Positions 8,983 to 17,580 of a stretch of 64,000 nucleotides of DNA are shown here, piece after piece. Origin of the DNA: Alkalihalobacillus alcalophilus ATCC 27647 = CGMCC 1.3604. GTDB lineage: Bacteria > Bacillota > Bacilli > Bacillales > Bacillaceae_D. The stretch is taken from positions 1 to 64,000 of the forward strand of contig NZ_ALPT02000014.1 of NCBI RefSeq assembly GCF_000292245.2, in the 5' to 3' direction. The notes below the pieces were generated by a model. It was given only the letters and a program-made list of their open reading frames with translations. It searched no databases and was not told the DNA's origin. How positions within the stretch are numbered: the stretch's first letter is position 1; each line of letters opens with the position of its first letter. Both the position numbers and the translations under genes were made by a program.

Positions 8983-9155
8983 TTTCGAATCCCCCTTTTT
9001 ACGGAAATTTTTTGAATTATTTATTATAAATGTAAGTAAAAATCATTTTATTCTGATAATTAAATTATAAACGAAACACATGTTACCCTAATATAGCACA
9101 GTTGAAAAAACAGAGAACAGAAAACAGAATTAAAGATTCAAGGAGTGAGTATTGC

Positions 9156-10553
9156 ATGAACATTTTAGATATACTGGATTCGATAAATGCAGTATTATGG
9201 GGTCCTCCGAGTTTAATTTTATTATTCGGAACTGGTCTATTTTTAACCTTCCTCTTGAAAGGAATTCAATTCAGCCGATTAAAATATGCGTTTAAATTAG
9301 CTTTTTCTAAAGAAGGAAATAATTCCGACTCTGGAGACGGAGACATTAGTAATTTCAAAGCCTTAATGACAACGCTTGCAGCAACGATCGGAATTGGTAA
9401 TATTGCCGGCGTTGCAACCGCTGTCACACTAGGGGGACCAGGTGCGATCTTCTGGATGTGGGTCGTTGGTTTACTTGGAATGGCGACGAAATATGCCGAA
9501 GCCTTGCTGGCTATGAAGTATCGTGTCAAAAATAGTAATGGTGAATATTCTAGTGGTCCGATGTATTACATTGAAAAAGGTCTTGGACCAAAATTTAAGT
9601 TGCTTGCCATTGCCTTTGCTTTCTTTGGTGCCTTTGCTGCTCTTGGTATTGGGAATAGTGTTCAGTCCAATTCGGTAGCCGATGTAGCGAGTAGTAGTTT
9701 CGGAGTTCCACATTGGCTAACAGGTGTCATTTTAATTATCTTTGTATCTTATCTCATTTACGGTGGTATTCAACGTATTAGTACCGTATCAGGTGTATTT
9801 ATTCCGATTATGGCAATCTTCTATATGCTCGGAGCGATTTTAATTATTGTTCTTAACTACAACTTAATCATTCCATCCTTCCAATTAATTTTCCATCATG
9901 CCTTTAATCCTGTTGCAGCAACAGGTGGATTTGCTGGAATAATTGTTGCTGAAGCGATTCGAAATGGTGTAGCTCGTGGTATATTCTCGAACGAAGCTGG
10001 TCTTGGTACCGCTGCTTTAATTGCAGGTAGTGCCAAAGCTGATCACCCTGTTAAACAAGCTCTTGTGGCGATGACAGGTACATTTATCGTAACGATTGTT
10101 GTATGTACATTAACTGGTTTGACTTTAATCATTACCGGCTATTGGGACCAAACAGGTGGTCTAATATCTGGAGTTATGCATGATCCGTCACTTGAAGCAG
10201 GTGCTTTAACAGCAGCAGCTTTCGGTTCTGCCTTAGGGGTTATTGGAGAATACATCGTCGCGCTCTCCATAATTTTGTTTGGCTCAACAACGATTGTTGG
10301 CTGGTATGTTTATGGTGAAAAATGTATCGAGTATTTAACAGGTCCAAAAGGGATCGCAGCGTATCGAATTATCTATATTGCAGCGTGTGGACTTGGTACT
10401 GTCGTCAGCCTACAAACCGTTTGGGCTTTTGCTGATATGGCCAATGCCCTAATGATGATTCCAAACCTGATTGCTCTTCTGTTATTATGGAAAGTCATTA
10501 GATCGGAAACGAATGATTTCTTTGACAACCATTATAAATCAGCGAAATCTTAA
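9156..10553 (+). CDS. alsT: Sodium:alanine symporter (AGCS family), copy 1
   Basis: 465-aa multi-pass amino-acid carrier of the AGCS family, coupling Na+ entry to alanine or glycine uptake. Hallmarks are the GTGLFLTFLLKGIQF start region, TTLAATIGIGNIAGVATAV and FSNEAGLGTAALIAG. The ATG at 9156 is chosen over the longer frame because AAGGAG lies 10 nt upstream. It is divergent from adeR and followed by a strong terminator and then a close paralogue, so a tandem duplication is evident. Confidence 0.92.
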   Translation: MNILDILDSINAVLWGPPSLILLFGTGLFLTFLLKGIQFSRLKYAFKLAFSKEGNNSDSGDGDISNFKALMTTLAATIGIGNIAGVATAVTLGGPGAIFWMWVVGLLGMATKYAEALLAMKYRVKNSNGEYSSGPMYYIEKGLGPKFKLLAIAFAFFGAFAALGIGNSVQSNSVADVASSSFGVPHWLTGVILIIFVSYLIYGGIQRISTVSGVFIPIMAIFYMLGAILIIVLNYNLIIPSFQLIFHHAFNPVAATGGFAGIIVAEAIRNGVARGIFSNEAGLGTAALIAGSAKADHPVKQALVAMTGTFIVTIVVCTLTGLTLIITGYWDQTGGLISGVMHDPSLEAGALTAAAFGSALGVIGEYIVALSIILFGSTTIVGWYVYGEKCIEYLTGPKGIAAYRIIYIAACGLGTVVSLQTVWAFADMANALMMIPNLIALLLLWKVIRSETNDFFDNHYKSAKS

Positions 10554-10569
10554 AAAAGAAACTATATTA

Positions 10570-10651
10570 AAATATTATCGACTGTGTCGTTTACACATCA
10601 CTTCTCTTACGCAAAATAGATACACTAGCGTAAGAGAAGTGATTTTTTTTG
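10570..10651 (+). repeat. Duplicated terminator segment, copy A
   Basis: Segment beginning aaatattatcg and including the alsT1 terminator. It recurs in diverged form at 10811-10890. Confidence 0.7.
10598..10650 (+). terminator. Terminator of alsT copy 1
   Basis: 15-bp perfect stem tcacttctcttacgc/gcgtaagagaagtga followed by eight T. Confidence 0.92.
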
Positions 10652-10810
10652 TGATTAAATATCAACACTCCAAAATTTTCAGTCACTCTTTATATCTCCC
10701 CCTAGTTTTTGCTATCCCACCACTTTTTATGACCGTTAAAACGGCATTTGCTCCTAAATTCAAATAGCCCTTCCTCAGAGTTAAATCGATACCTAAAAAA
10801 AAGAAGCGAT

Positions 10811-10890
10811 AAATATTATCGGCTGTTTCGCATAATCTTCAGTTCTCTTTCGCAAAATAGAACAAACAACGTCAGAGGAGTGATTTTTTG
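10811..10890 (+). promoter_or_regulatory. Diverged copy of the alsT1 terminator forming the 5' leader of alsT2
   Basis: Aligns along its length with 10570-10651 (aaatattatcg, cgcaaaatag and gtgatttttt blocks). The former terminator arms, tcagttctctttcg (10839-10852) and cgtcagaggagtga (10870-10883), still pair with a few mismatches. The right arm is now the Shine-Dalgarno (agaggag) and the T tract supplies the TTG start of alsT2. The hairpin would hide the ribosome site. Confidence 0.6.
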
Positions 10891-12282
10891 TTATTAGAGT
10901 TGTTAAACCGGATTAATTCCGTCTTATGGGGTCCACCGAGTTTAATTTTGTTATTTGGTACAGGGATATTTTTAACCTTTATCTTAAAAGGAATTCAATT
11001 TCGTCATCTCATCTACGCATTTAAGCTCGCTTTTAGTAAGGAAGGAAATAACGAAAATTCTGGTGAAGGTGATGTAAGTAATTTTAAAACCTTAATGACG
11101 ACTTTATCAGCAACAATCGGAATCGGAAATATTGCCGGAGTTGCTACTGGGGTTACCCTTGGTGGTCCTGGTGCGATTTTTTGGATGTGGATCGTCGGTC
11201 TACTCGGGATGGCAACCAAATATGCGGAAGCCCTACTTGCGATGAAATACCGAATTAAAAACCGTAACGGTGAGTTTTCCAGTGGACCGATGTATTATAT
11301 TGAAAAAGGGATTGGTCCAAAATGGAAATGGTTAGCCATAGCCTTTGCATTATTTGGAGCTTTCGCCGCCTTAGGGATTGGCAATAGCGTTCAATCAAAC
11401 TCGGTCGCGGATGTCGCTAATAATAGCTTTAATGTTCCAAATTGGGTTACAGGGATTATCCTAATTATTTTTGTTAGTATGATCATTTATGGAGGAATCC
11501 AAAGGATCAGTGCTGTTTCAAGTTTTTTTGTTCCTCTAATGGCCGTTTTTTATATGCTTGGAGCCCTTTTAATTTTAATCTTAAACTATGACCAAATTAT
11601 TCCGTCATTTGGATTAATATTCCATTATGCCTTTAATCCCGTTGCCGCAACAGGTGGTTTTATTGGGATAACGGTTGGACAAGCGATTCAAAATGGAGTA
11701 GCTCGCGGAATATTTTCTAATGAAGCAGGTCTTGGTACCGCCGCCTTGATTGCAGGTGTTGCAAAAGCCGATCACCCTGTTAAGCAAGCGTTAGTTTCCA
11801 TGACCGGTACATTTATCGTTACCATTGTCGTTTGTACACTGACTGGCTTAACCTTAATCTTAACAGGGTTTTGGGATGCCTCAGGAGGATTAATATCTGG
11901 TATTACCCATGATCCCTCTTTAGAAGCAGGTGCCTTAACTAGTGCCGCCTTTGGTTCCGTACTTGGAATTGTTGGAGAATATATCGTCTCGATTTCAATT
12001 ATACTCTTTGGGGCAACAACTATCGTCGGTTGGTATGTCTATGGGGAAAAGTGCTTTGAATATCTTGTAGGCACACGCGGAATTGAGGCCTATCGAATCG
12101 TCTATATCGCTGCTTGTGGGATCGGTACAATTGCTAATCTTGGAACCGTCTGGGCATTTGCTGATATGGCCAACGCCTTAATGATGATTCCAAACTTAAT
12201 CGGTCTCCTCCTCCTGTGGAAAGTCATTCGCTCTGAAACGATTGATTTTTTTACAAACCACTTTAAATTAGCTGAAAAATAA
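10888..12282 (+). CDS. Sodium:alanine symporter (AGCS family), copy 2
   Basis: 464-aa paralogue of the gene just upstream; they agree at most positions, differing mainly conservatively. It has the same TTLSATIGIGNIAGVATGV and FSNEAGLGTAALIAG signatures. The start is TTG at 10888, with agaggag 8-10 nt upstream inside a hairpin derived from the previous gene's terminator. Likely function is Na+-coupled alanine/glycine uptake, with different expression from copy 1. Confidence 0.9.
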   Translation: MLLELLNRINSVLWGPPSLILLFGTGIFLTFILKGIQFRHLIYAFKLAFSKEGNNENSGEGDVSNFKTLMTTLSATIGIGNIAGVATGVTLGGPGAIFWMWIVGLLGMATKYAEALLAMKYRIKNRNGEFSSGPMYYIEKGIGPKWKWLAIAFALFGAFAALGIGNSVQSNSVADVANNSFNVPNWVTGIILIIFVSMIIYGGIQRISAVSSFFVPLMAVFYMLGALLILILNYDQIIPSFGLIFHYAFNPVAATGGFIGITVGQAIQNGVARGIFSNEAGLGTAALIAGVAKADHPVKQALVSMTGTFIVTIVVCTLTGLTLILTGFWDASGGLISGITHDPSLEAGALTSAAFGSVLGIVGEYIVSISIILFGATTIVGWYVYGEKCFEYLVGTRGIEAYRIVYIAACGIGTIANLGTVWAFADMANALMMIPNLIGLLLLWKVIRSETIDFFTNHFKLAEK

Positions 12283-12292
12283 CGTTCAAAAG

Positions 12293-12323
12293 CAAGGGCA
12301 GATTTATTCACCCTTGTTTTTTT
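12293..12323 (+). terminator. Terminator of alsT copy 2
   Basis: Stem caaggg/cccttg with a 12-nt loop, followed by seven T. Confidence 0.75.
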
Positions 12324-12725
12324 GTAAATGTAAGCGTCAAATAAGGAGCTGTCCCAAAGGTTATGAAAATGACCTTTGAGGGTTCAGCCCCTTTTTGAAT
12401 ATATAAAAGTGAGAGGGAAGACACCGCTCCCGAGATGGGAGGCACGTTTTCCGCAGGCGGGCGTCCTGTCTATCACCCTAAAATGATGACGAAGATTGTC
12501 CTATTTGGCTACACCCAAAAATGGTTTTCCTGTCGAGAGATCCCAAATATGAAAAGAAAAACCGCAAGTTTAACCAAAATAACGAACGAAACACAAAGAT
12601 AAAAAAGGGTGCTGACTACTTGATTATGTAAAACACTCCTCATCTATTTCACCACTTTCCATACAAAAATCAGAAAAGCGGTCCAAGTTTAATTGACCTG
12701 AACCGTTTTTAATACTTTAATTAAT
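12324..12725. other. Intergenic region with a long hairpin and a GC-rich repeat remnant
   Basis: At 12344-12396 a long hairpin (ggagctgtccc-aaaggt...accttt-gaggg-cagcccc) ends in five T and resembles the gctgtccc/gggacagc terminator-like repeats of bacilli. At about 12419-12475 a GC-rich block (ctcccgagatgggag, ccgcaggcgggcgtcctg) resembles a decayed copy of the repeat at 15109 and 27567. Nothing else is recognised. Confidence 0.45.
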
Positions 12726-13466
12726 TTAATTCTTTGACTGACTCAAAAAGCGTTTATAACCAGCCAACGCCACTGTCATCCCAATGATTGTATAAATAAA
12801 TATCAACAGAAAGGTCATTCCTAAGCTCACTGAACTTGGCCCAACCGTAACCGCTGAGATCAACGACTGATGCGTCCAATATTGTGGGAGGAACTTTCCT
12901 ACTGTTTGAACCGCTTCAGGTAGAATCTCAAACGGCATCCATAGACCACCAAGAATCGCTGCTGCAAATGCAATAATTTGCGTAATCACTAAACCCGTGT
13001 TTTCTGTTTTTGAAAAAACAGAAATGCCAATTCCCCACGAAGTCACCATAAAAGCGAGACAAAGAGCAATCAAAAAATATAGGAATGGCTGTGCAATCGT
13101 TAAACCGTATATAAAGATTCCTATAAGAGATAAGACAACCACTTGCAAAAAGACGATGACCACAAAAGGAAGCAACTTCCCTACAAAGTAACCTGGGACT
13201 GATAACGGTGTACTTGCAAGCCTTGCCACTAAGCCCTTTTCACGATCTTTTACAAAACTAATTACAATTGAAATAATGATAAAAATCGGAAAAAACACAC
13301 TAAATCCCGTAATAATTTGATTTACGACCTGTTCTCGGTCTGGTGCATTATTTCCAAAAATAAACATAAATCCAACAATAAAAATAAACGGTAAAATCAA
13401 CGTCCAAAATACCAATGACTTATCTTGGAATTGCTTTTTAGCCTCCATTTGTGCAACTGCCCACAT
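12726..13466 (-). CDS. ABC-2 type transporter permease
   Basis: 246-aa membrane protein with six hydrophobic segments: one near residues 20-42, then clusters at about 55-75, 100-130, 135-155, 165-185 and 215-238. This is the layout of ABC-2 permeases exporting drugs, peptides or lipids. It has an AAGGAG site before the ATG. It follows its ATPase gene at 13479 by 12 nt in the same direction. The substrate is unknown. Confidence 0.85.
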   Translation of the reverse strand: MWAVAQMEAKKQFQDKSLVFWTLILPFIFIVGFMFIFGNNAPDREQVVNQIITGFSVFFPIFIIISIVISFVKDREKGLVARLASTPLSVPGYFVGKLLPFVVIVFLQVVVLSLIGIFIYGLTIAQPFLYFLIALCLAFMVTSWGIGISVFSKTENTGLVITQIIAFAAAILGGLWMPFEILPEAVQTVGKFLPQYWTHQSLISAVTVGPSSVSLGMTFLLIFIYTIIGMTVALAGYKRFLSQSKN

Positions 13467-13478
13467 AAAACCCTCTCC

Positions 13479-14366
13479 TTATGCCGATTTATCTCTTAAT
13501 TCTGTCCCCGTTAATGAAAAAAAGACATCCTCTAGCCTTGGCTGCATTAATGATAATTGGTTTGGTTCTACACCTTCGATCTCACATTTTTTAGCTAAAA
13601 AAGCCAGCTTCTCTAACGGTTTCTCCGTCTTTATCACAAAGCCACCATCTTTTTGAAAGACCTCTTCGTTATCAAGGAAATCATCAGGCAGTTCTCCTTT
13701 TATAAAAACACCTGAGCCGGCATAACGAGTTAATAATTCTTCAATACTTCCTTGCTCCACAACCTTACCTCTATCAATAAAAGCAACATAATCACAAAGA
13801 CCTTCGATTTCCTCCATATAATGACTTGCATAGATGATCGTTTTTCCTTCTTGTTTTAACTTTCTAATCAGCTCAAAAATATGACGACGTGACTGTGGGT
13901 CCACTCCAACCGTCGGTTCATCCATAATAACAATTTCTGGAGAATGAAGCAGGGCACACCCAATATTCAATCGCCTCTTCATTCCTCCCGAATAGGTCGT
14001 CACCTTTGATTTAGCCCGTTCCGAAAGCCCAATATCTTCAAAAATTAGCTGCTGACGTTCTTGCAACTCCTTCCCCTTTAAACCATAAACCCGACCAAAA
14101 AAGTTCATATTCGCTTGGGCCGATACGGTCTCTTCTAAACAAATATCTTGTGGTACATAACCAAGCGAGGGCTCTCCTTGATCATAAAGACTAACCTTTC
14201 CATCGAATTCTTTAAGAATCCCTGCTAAAATTTTCATCAAAGTCGATTTCCCTGCCCCATTCGGTCCTACTAACCCAAAGCAAATACCCGTTGGAATTGT
14301 TAAATCGACCTTATCCAAAGCGACTGTTTTATCATATTTTTTACTAAGTCCACTAATTTCGATCAT
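13479..14366 (-). CDS. ABC transporter ATP-binding protein
   Basis: ATPase partner of the downstream ABC-2 permease. Walker A GPNGAGKST (about residue 37), signature YSGGMKRR and Walker B IVIMDEPTVG are intact; a C-terminal extension of about 80 aa is typical of this exporter class. The start MIEISGLSKKYDK at 14366 is chosen for family fit with GGGGTG upstream. An ATG at 14405 that overlaps the previous stop (ATGA) and has AAAGGA is an alternative adding 13 residues. Confidence 0.85.
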   Translation of the reverse strand: MIEISGLSKKYDKTVALDKVDLTIPTGICFGLVGPNGAGKSTLMKILAGILKEFDGKVSLYDQGEPSLGYVPQDICLEETVSAQANMNFFGRVYGLKGKELQERQQLIFEDIGLSERAKSKVTTYSGGMKRRLNIGCALLHSPEIVIMDEPTVGVDPQSRRHIFELIRKLKQEGKTIIYASHYMEEIEGLCDYVAFIDRGKVVEQGSIEELLTRYAGSGVFIKGELPDDFLDNEEVFQKDGGFVIKTEKPLEKLAFLAKKCEIEGVEPNQLSLMQPRLEDVFFSLTGTELRDKSA

Positions 14367-14401
14367 TCTTTCACACCCCATCTTGATTGATTTTGTGAAG
14401 T

Positions 14402-14734
14402 TCATGATAGTCCTTTTCTTTTTCCAAAATCACCAATTTGATGATTTTGAGCAAATCTTTCAATTTCCAGCTCCATTCCTTGAGGCAAAAAGCGCATCAG
14501 ACGCCAGGTGAAGCCATTTTCCCTTGTAATGAATACACCACTTTCTTTTATATGAATCATTTTTATTTCTTCTGGAGTTACCGCCGCACAATAAATCTTC
14601 AAACGATAAAGTCTAATCGTGAAAGTGATGGTGCCCTTTTTGATAAGTACTTCAAAACGTAAACATAAAAGGCTTAAGCAGAGTAAACTAAGAAACCCAT
14701 ATAACCAAATAAATGCAACATGTGTACTTGGCAT
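14402..14734 (-). CDS. Small membrane protein with PH-like domain, probably the 3' part of a split gene
   Basis: 110-aa product: one hydrophobic segment (about 7-26) then a beta-rich region resembling bacterial PH domains (about 30-95). No function is known. A short frame directly upstream (14736-14822) has the better ribosome site and encodes another membrane segment. The two would make a usual two-TM plus PH-domain protein if the frame shifted near 14735. Its stop overlaps the alternative ATPase start, so it belongs to this exporter operon. Confidence 0.55.
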   Translation of the reverse strand: MPSTHVAFIWLYGFLSLLCLSLLCLRFEVLIKKGTITFTIRLYRLKIYCAAVTPEEIKMIHIKESGVFITRENGFTWRLMRFLPQGMELEIERFAQNHQIGDFGKRKGLS

Positions 14735-14735
14735 T

Positions 14736-14822
14736 TCAATAAATTTGTAAAGTAAGCATTATAAGCGAAAGCAGTAATAACGCGTACCCTGGAATAGTTC
14801 GATAATGAGCTTTGTAAATCAC
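14736..14822 (-). CDS. 28-codon membrane-segment ORF, probable 5' part of the PH-domain gene
   Basis: A GTG start at 14822 follows GAGGTG by 7 nt and encodes a basic start and one hydrophobic stretch (YALLLLSLIMLTLQ). It stops at TGA one nucleotide before the ATG of the next frame (TGAAATG). Either two translationally coupled small proteins or one gene broken by a single-base change. Confidence 0.45.
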   Translation of the reverse strand: MIYKAHYRTIPGYALLLLSLIMLTLQIY

Positions 14823-14983
14823 AACCTTTCACCTCATTTTCATTTAATATCAAAACCGCCCCACCATCTCACCTTCACTCAGTACAAATTTCCAGCAAAG
14901 CAACCCTAAAACAATCACAATAACCATATTATATTACTTCGTCTATTTTAAACCCATTCCTTCCATTATTTTTCAAAATTAAA

Positions 14984-15275
14984 AAAGAGGCTGAGACAAA
15001 ACCACTAAAAAAAGAGTTAGATGACTAGAAATGACGGTCATCTAACTTTTTTAATGGAAATTACTTATTTTATATTACAAAAGGAATGATAAGTTTTACC
15101 CTCTATCTTAGTGGACGAAAACATGCGGAGACTCCTGAGGGATCTAGTGGCAGAGCCGAAATCCACTAGTGAAACTAGTTAGTTCGGCGCCACCCACAGG
15201 ACGCGGAGCATGATTTTCGGGAACGGTGAGTAGAACGCTTTTCAAATCAGTACAGAGTTTTGTCCCAGCCTCTTT
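14984..15275. mobile_element. 292-bp MITE-like repeat with 19-bp terminal inverted repeats
   Basis: Left end AAAGAGGCTGAGACAAAAC (14984-15002) is the inverted complement of the right end (15257-15275) with one G-T difference. Inside are a terminator-like hairpin (agttagatgac/gtcatctaact plus T6, about 15015-15052) and a GC-rich core (15109-15240) that recurs at 27567-27706. No coding capacity. It begins immediately after the stop of the 15279 gene and may serve as its terminator. Confidence 0.6.
15109..15240. repeat. GC-rich dispersed repeat, copy 1
   Basis: Core of the 14984-15275 element: cttagtggacgaaaacatgc-ggagactcc to ggacgcggagcatgattttc-gggaacg. It shares both ends with 27567-27706. 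The centre contains its own hairpins (gccgaaatccactagt/actagttagttcggc). Confidence 0.65.
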
Positions 15276-15278
15276 CAT

Positions 15279-15971
15279 TCAATATTCTTTTATTCCCTCA
15301 AAATGATTTAAAAAGTTCATCAATATCCAAAGACTCCCTACGATAAAAATCGTAAACATACTTACTGTATCAAATAACTGTGTACAGATAACTAACCCTA
15401 TTATGACAATTAAAAATATCTTTTGCATTTTCCTTAACACATAAAAAGAACTCTTATAAGCAACATACCTTAATCCCTCATCATCCAAATCTGATTGATC
15501 ATTCTCATTTGCTTCATTTAATCTTTTTTTGTTGTAATAGTACATAATATAAGAAATCACTATTAATAAAGCACCCAAGTTAAAATTATAAAATAATCGC
15601 TCATGAAGTTGTTCTAATAGATTTGCCCTAAATTGACTTATAGAAGCTGCACCATACATAACAGCTAAAACAAATTGAATAATCGTAATCGTATTTATTT
15701 GAAAAAGGATCCTCTCTCCCCTTAACCCTCTTTCATCTTCATTCAATATTTCTTTTTCATTTACCTTATGATACTGTTTCCACTTTTGAAAAAAAGTAAT
15801 GAACAAATACGTATAAATAATAAGAGTAAGACCATACAAAATATCAAACGGAAATAAAATATACATTTGAAGCCCATCAATCCCGAGGTAAATCCAAGCT
15901 CCTCTTATAATTGAAGGAAGCATAGCAACTAAAATCCCCATAAAAAAATACTTTAATTTATTCTTTTTCAT
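15279..15971 (-). CDS. Multi-pass membrane protein of unknown function
   Basis: About 230 aa with a hydrophobic N-terminus and six or so membrane segments (about residues 8-28, 38-60, 90-110, 125-145, 180-200 and 205-222), split by charged loops. No family is recognised with confidence. The ATG at 15971 is chosen because GGAGG lies 6 nt before it. It overlaps the end of the upstream XRE regulator, the usual layout of Firmicute pairs in which a small XRE protein controls a membrane protein. Confidence 0.65.
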   Translation of the reverse strand: MKKNKLKYFFMGILVAMLPSIIRGAWIYLGIDGLQMYILFPFDILYGLTLIIYTYLFITFFQKWKQYHKVNEKEILNEDERGLRGERILFQINTITIIQFVLAVMYGAASISQFRANLLEQLHERLFYNFNLGALLIVISYIMYYYNKKRLNEANENDQSDLDDEGLRYVAYKSSFYVLRKMQKIFLIVIIGLVICTQLFDTVSMFTIFIVGSLWILMNFLNHFEGIKEY

Positions 15972-16173
15972 CCTCATCCTCCAATCGAAAAATACTTTCG
16001 ACACTTTCCTCAAAAAAGTTTGCGAGTTTTAAAGCTAAAATAACAGATGGTGCATAATCGCCTCGTTCAATTAAACTGATCGTTTGTCTGGAGGCTCCGA
16101 TTTTTTTGGCTAAATCCGTTTGATTTAAACCCTCTCTTGCTCGTAATTCCTTTAGACGATTTTTCAATTTCAA
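15958..16173 (-). CDS. Small XRE-family transcriptional regulator
   Basis: 71-aa protein consisting almost only of a helix-turn-helix (about residues 5-60: NQTDLAKKIGASRQTISLIERGDYAPSV). This is the Cro/CI-like fold typical of minimal autoregulators. The start is TTG with AAGGGTGAT upstream. It overlaps the next gene by 14 nt, so the two are translationally coupled. A 19-bp-arm inverted repeat overlapping its -35 box is a plausible operator. Confidence 0.85.
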   Translation of the reverse strand: MKLKNRLKELRAREGLNQTDLAKKIGASRQTISLIERGDYAPSVILALKLANFFEESVESIFRLEDEDEKE

Positions 16174-16205
16174 TCATGATCACCCTTTATTTTCTAACTT
16201 TTCTA

Positions 16206-16259
16206 AATATACATGATATTAGTCACTTTGACAAATATTATTGTCAAAGTGACTAATAT
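16206..16259 (-). promoter_or_regulatory. Promoter and palindromic operator of the XRE gene
   Basis: Arms ATATTAGTCACTTTGACAA (16216-16234) and its perfect complement (16241-16259) flank a 6-nt loop. On the minus strand TTGTCA (16229-16234), a 17-nt spacer and TATATT (16206-16211) form a good sigma-A promoter, so the palindrome covers the -35. This suggests autoregulation by the XRE protein. Confidence 0.6.
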
Positions 16260-16392
16260 AACAGCATTTAAATATCAACAGAAGTTTTCAGTTCCTAACA
16301 AATCATTCATGAAAATGATACAAGCTTCGTATAGTTATAAAAAGAGAGCTTATCCGTCGAGAAAACATGATGATAAAAGGAGTTTTTACTAA

Positions 16393-17004
16393 ATGGAAAA
16401 TTGGATTATATCTGTCATGGAACAGTTAGGATATATCGGTATTATGGTTTTAATCGCTTTGGAAAATTTATTTCCACCAATACCATCTGAGGTTATTTTA
16501 ACTTTTGGTGGATTTATGACCACACAATCAGATATGACATTAATCGCTGTGATCTTCTTTGCGACAGTTGGCTCAACGCTTGGGGCGATTATCCTTTATT
16601 CAATTGGCTCCTTGTTAGGTGTGCAAAGAATGGAAAAACTTGTCGATAAGTACGGTCACATTATTCGCCTCACCAAAATTGACCTTTACCGTTCTTATGA
16701 TTGGTTTGAACGATATGGACCATGGGCCGTTTTTCTCTGCCGCCTTCTTCCTTTAATTAGAAGCTTAATTTCTATCCCCGCGGGTATGGCAAAAATGAAC
16801 CTTAGCTTGTTTATTTTGTTGTCAGCATTTGGTTCGCTTATTTGGAATACAATCATTGTTAATATCGGAGCCCAAGTTGGAGAGTCTTGGGATTCTGTTC
16901 TCATATATATGAACGCATACTCCAAAATTGTCTACACCGTGCTCGCCTCACTCATTGTCTTCTCTCTTATTCTCTTTATCCGAAGAAGATTTCTCATCAG
17001 ATAA
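16393..17004 (+). CDS. DedA-family membrane protein
   Basis: 203-aa DedA/SNARE-associated (VTT domain) protein. Segments include the family hallmark ENLFPPIPSEVILTFGGF near the start and FxRYGPWAVFLCRLLPLIRSLISIPAGMAKM in the middle. DedA proteins are linked to lipid (undecaprenyl phosphate or phospholipid) flipping and membrane potential. AAAGGAG lies upstream of the ATG. It is a single gene followed by its own terminator. Confidence 0.9.
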   Translation: MENWIISVMEQLGYIGIMVLIALENLFPPIPSEVILTFGGFMTTQSDMTLIAVIFFATVGSTLGAIILYSIGSLLGVQRMEKLVDKYGHIIRLTKIDLYRSYDWFERYGPWAVFLCRLLPLIRSLISIPAGMAKMNLSLFILLSAFGSLIWNTIIVNIGAQVGESWDSVLIYMNAYSKIVYTVLASLIVFSLILFIRRRFLIR

Positions 17005-17047
17005 TTCATTTACGTTAAGCACTCTATAATTTATACAGTCCCGCTAC

Positions 17048-17086
17048 CTCAAAAGCCCTTCTCAATGCTTTTGAGAGCCTTTTTTG
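17048..17086 (+). terminator. Terminator of the dedA-like gene
   Basis: Stem ctcaaaagc/gcttttgag with T-rich tail (agccttttttg). Confidence 0.75.
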
Positions 17087-17129
17087 TGATGATTAATTTT
17101 ATTTCGACGACCAGTTATTGGTCACTTGA

Positions 17130-17520
17130 TTTTCGTTTTTTGATTCCCTGTTATTCGTACCGTAATTTTGAATTCTACTAGTTTCATTACCTATTCTTCG
17201 TGATTCGCACGTTAATTTCTTAATCATACTAGTTTCATTACTTATTCCTTGTTATTCGCTCCCTAATTTCTCAACTCCATTAGTTTCATTACCTATTCAC
17301 GGTTATTCGCTCCCTAATTTCTAAACTCCATTAGTTTCATTACCTATTCACGGTTATTCGCTCCCTAATTTCTAAATTCCACTAGTCTCATTACTTATCC
17401 AGCCTTATTCGCTCCCTAATTTCTAAACCACACTAGCTTCATTACCTATCCTCCGTTATTCGCACTCTAATTTCTCAACCCCACTAGTCTCATTACCTAT
17501 TCACCTTTATTCACGCCATA
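17130..17520. repeat. Tandem array A of the 51-bp repeat family
   Basis: Seven cores (cattac) start at 17185, 17236, 17287, 17338, 17389, 17440 and 17491, exactly 51 bp apart, with a partial unit before them. A unit reads approximately attagtttcattacctatt, a short variable part, then ttattcgctccctaatttct and a variable linker. No frame is open, so the array is noncoding. Confidence 0.85.
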
Positions 17521-17580
17521 TCTCCTCAAAATAAAGCCTCTTCACGCAAGAGTTCACTAAGCTATTACAATATAAATATA

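Noticed and set aside
10471..10767. 98-aa plus-strand ORF after alsT1
   Set aside because: It begins inside alsT1 in another frame and runs through the terminator; no ribosome site and no family.
17185..17491. CRISPR array
   Set aside because: The 51-bp units are repeated throughout including the linkers, with no unique spacers of constant size between identical palindromic repeats and no cas genes nearby.
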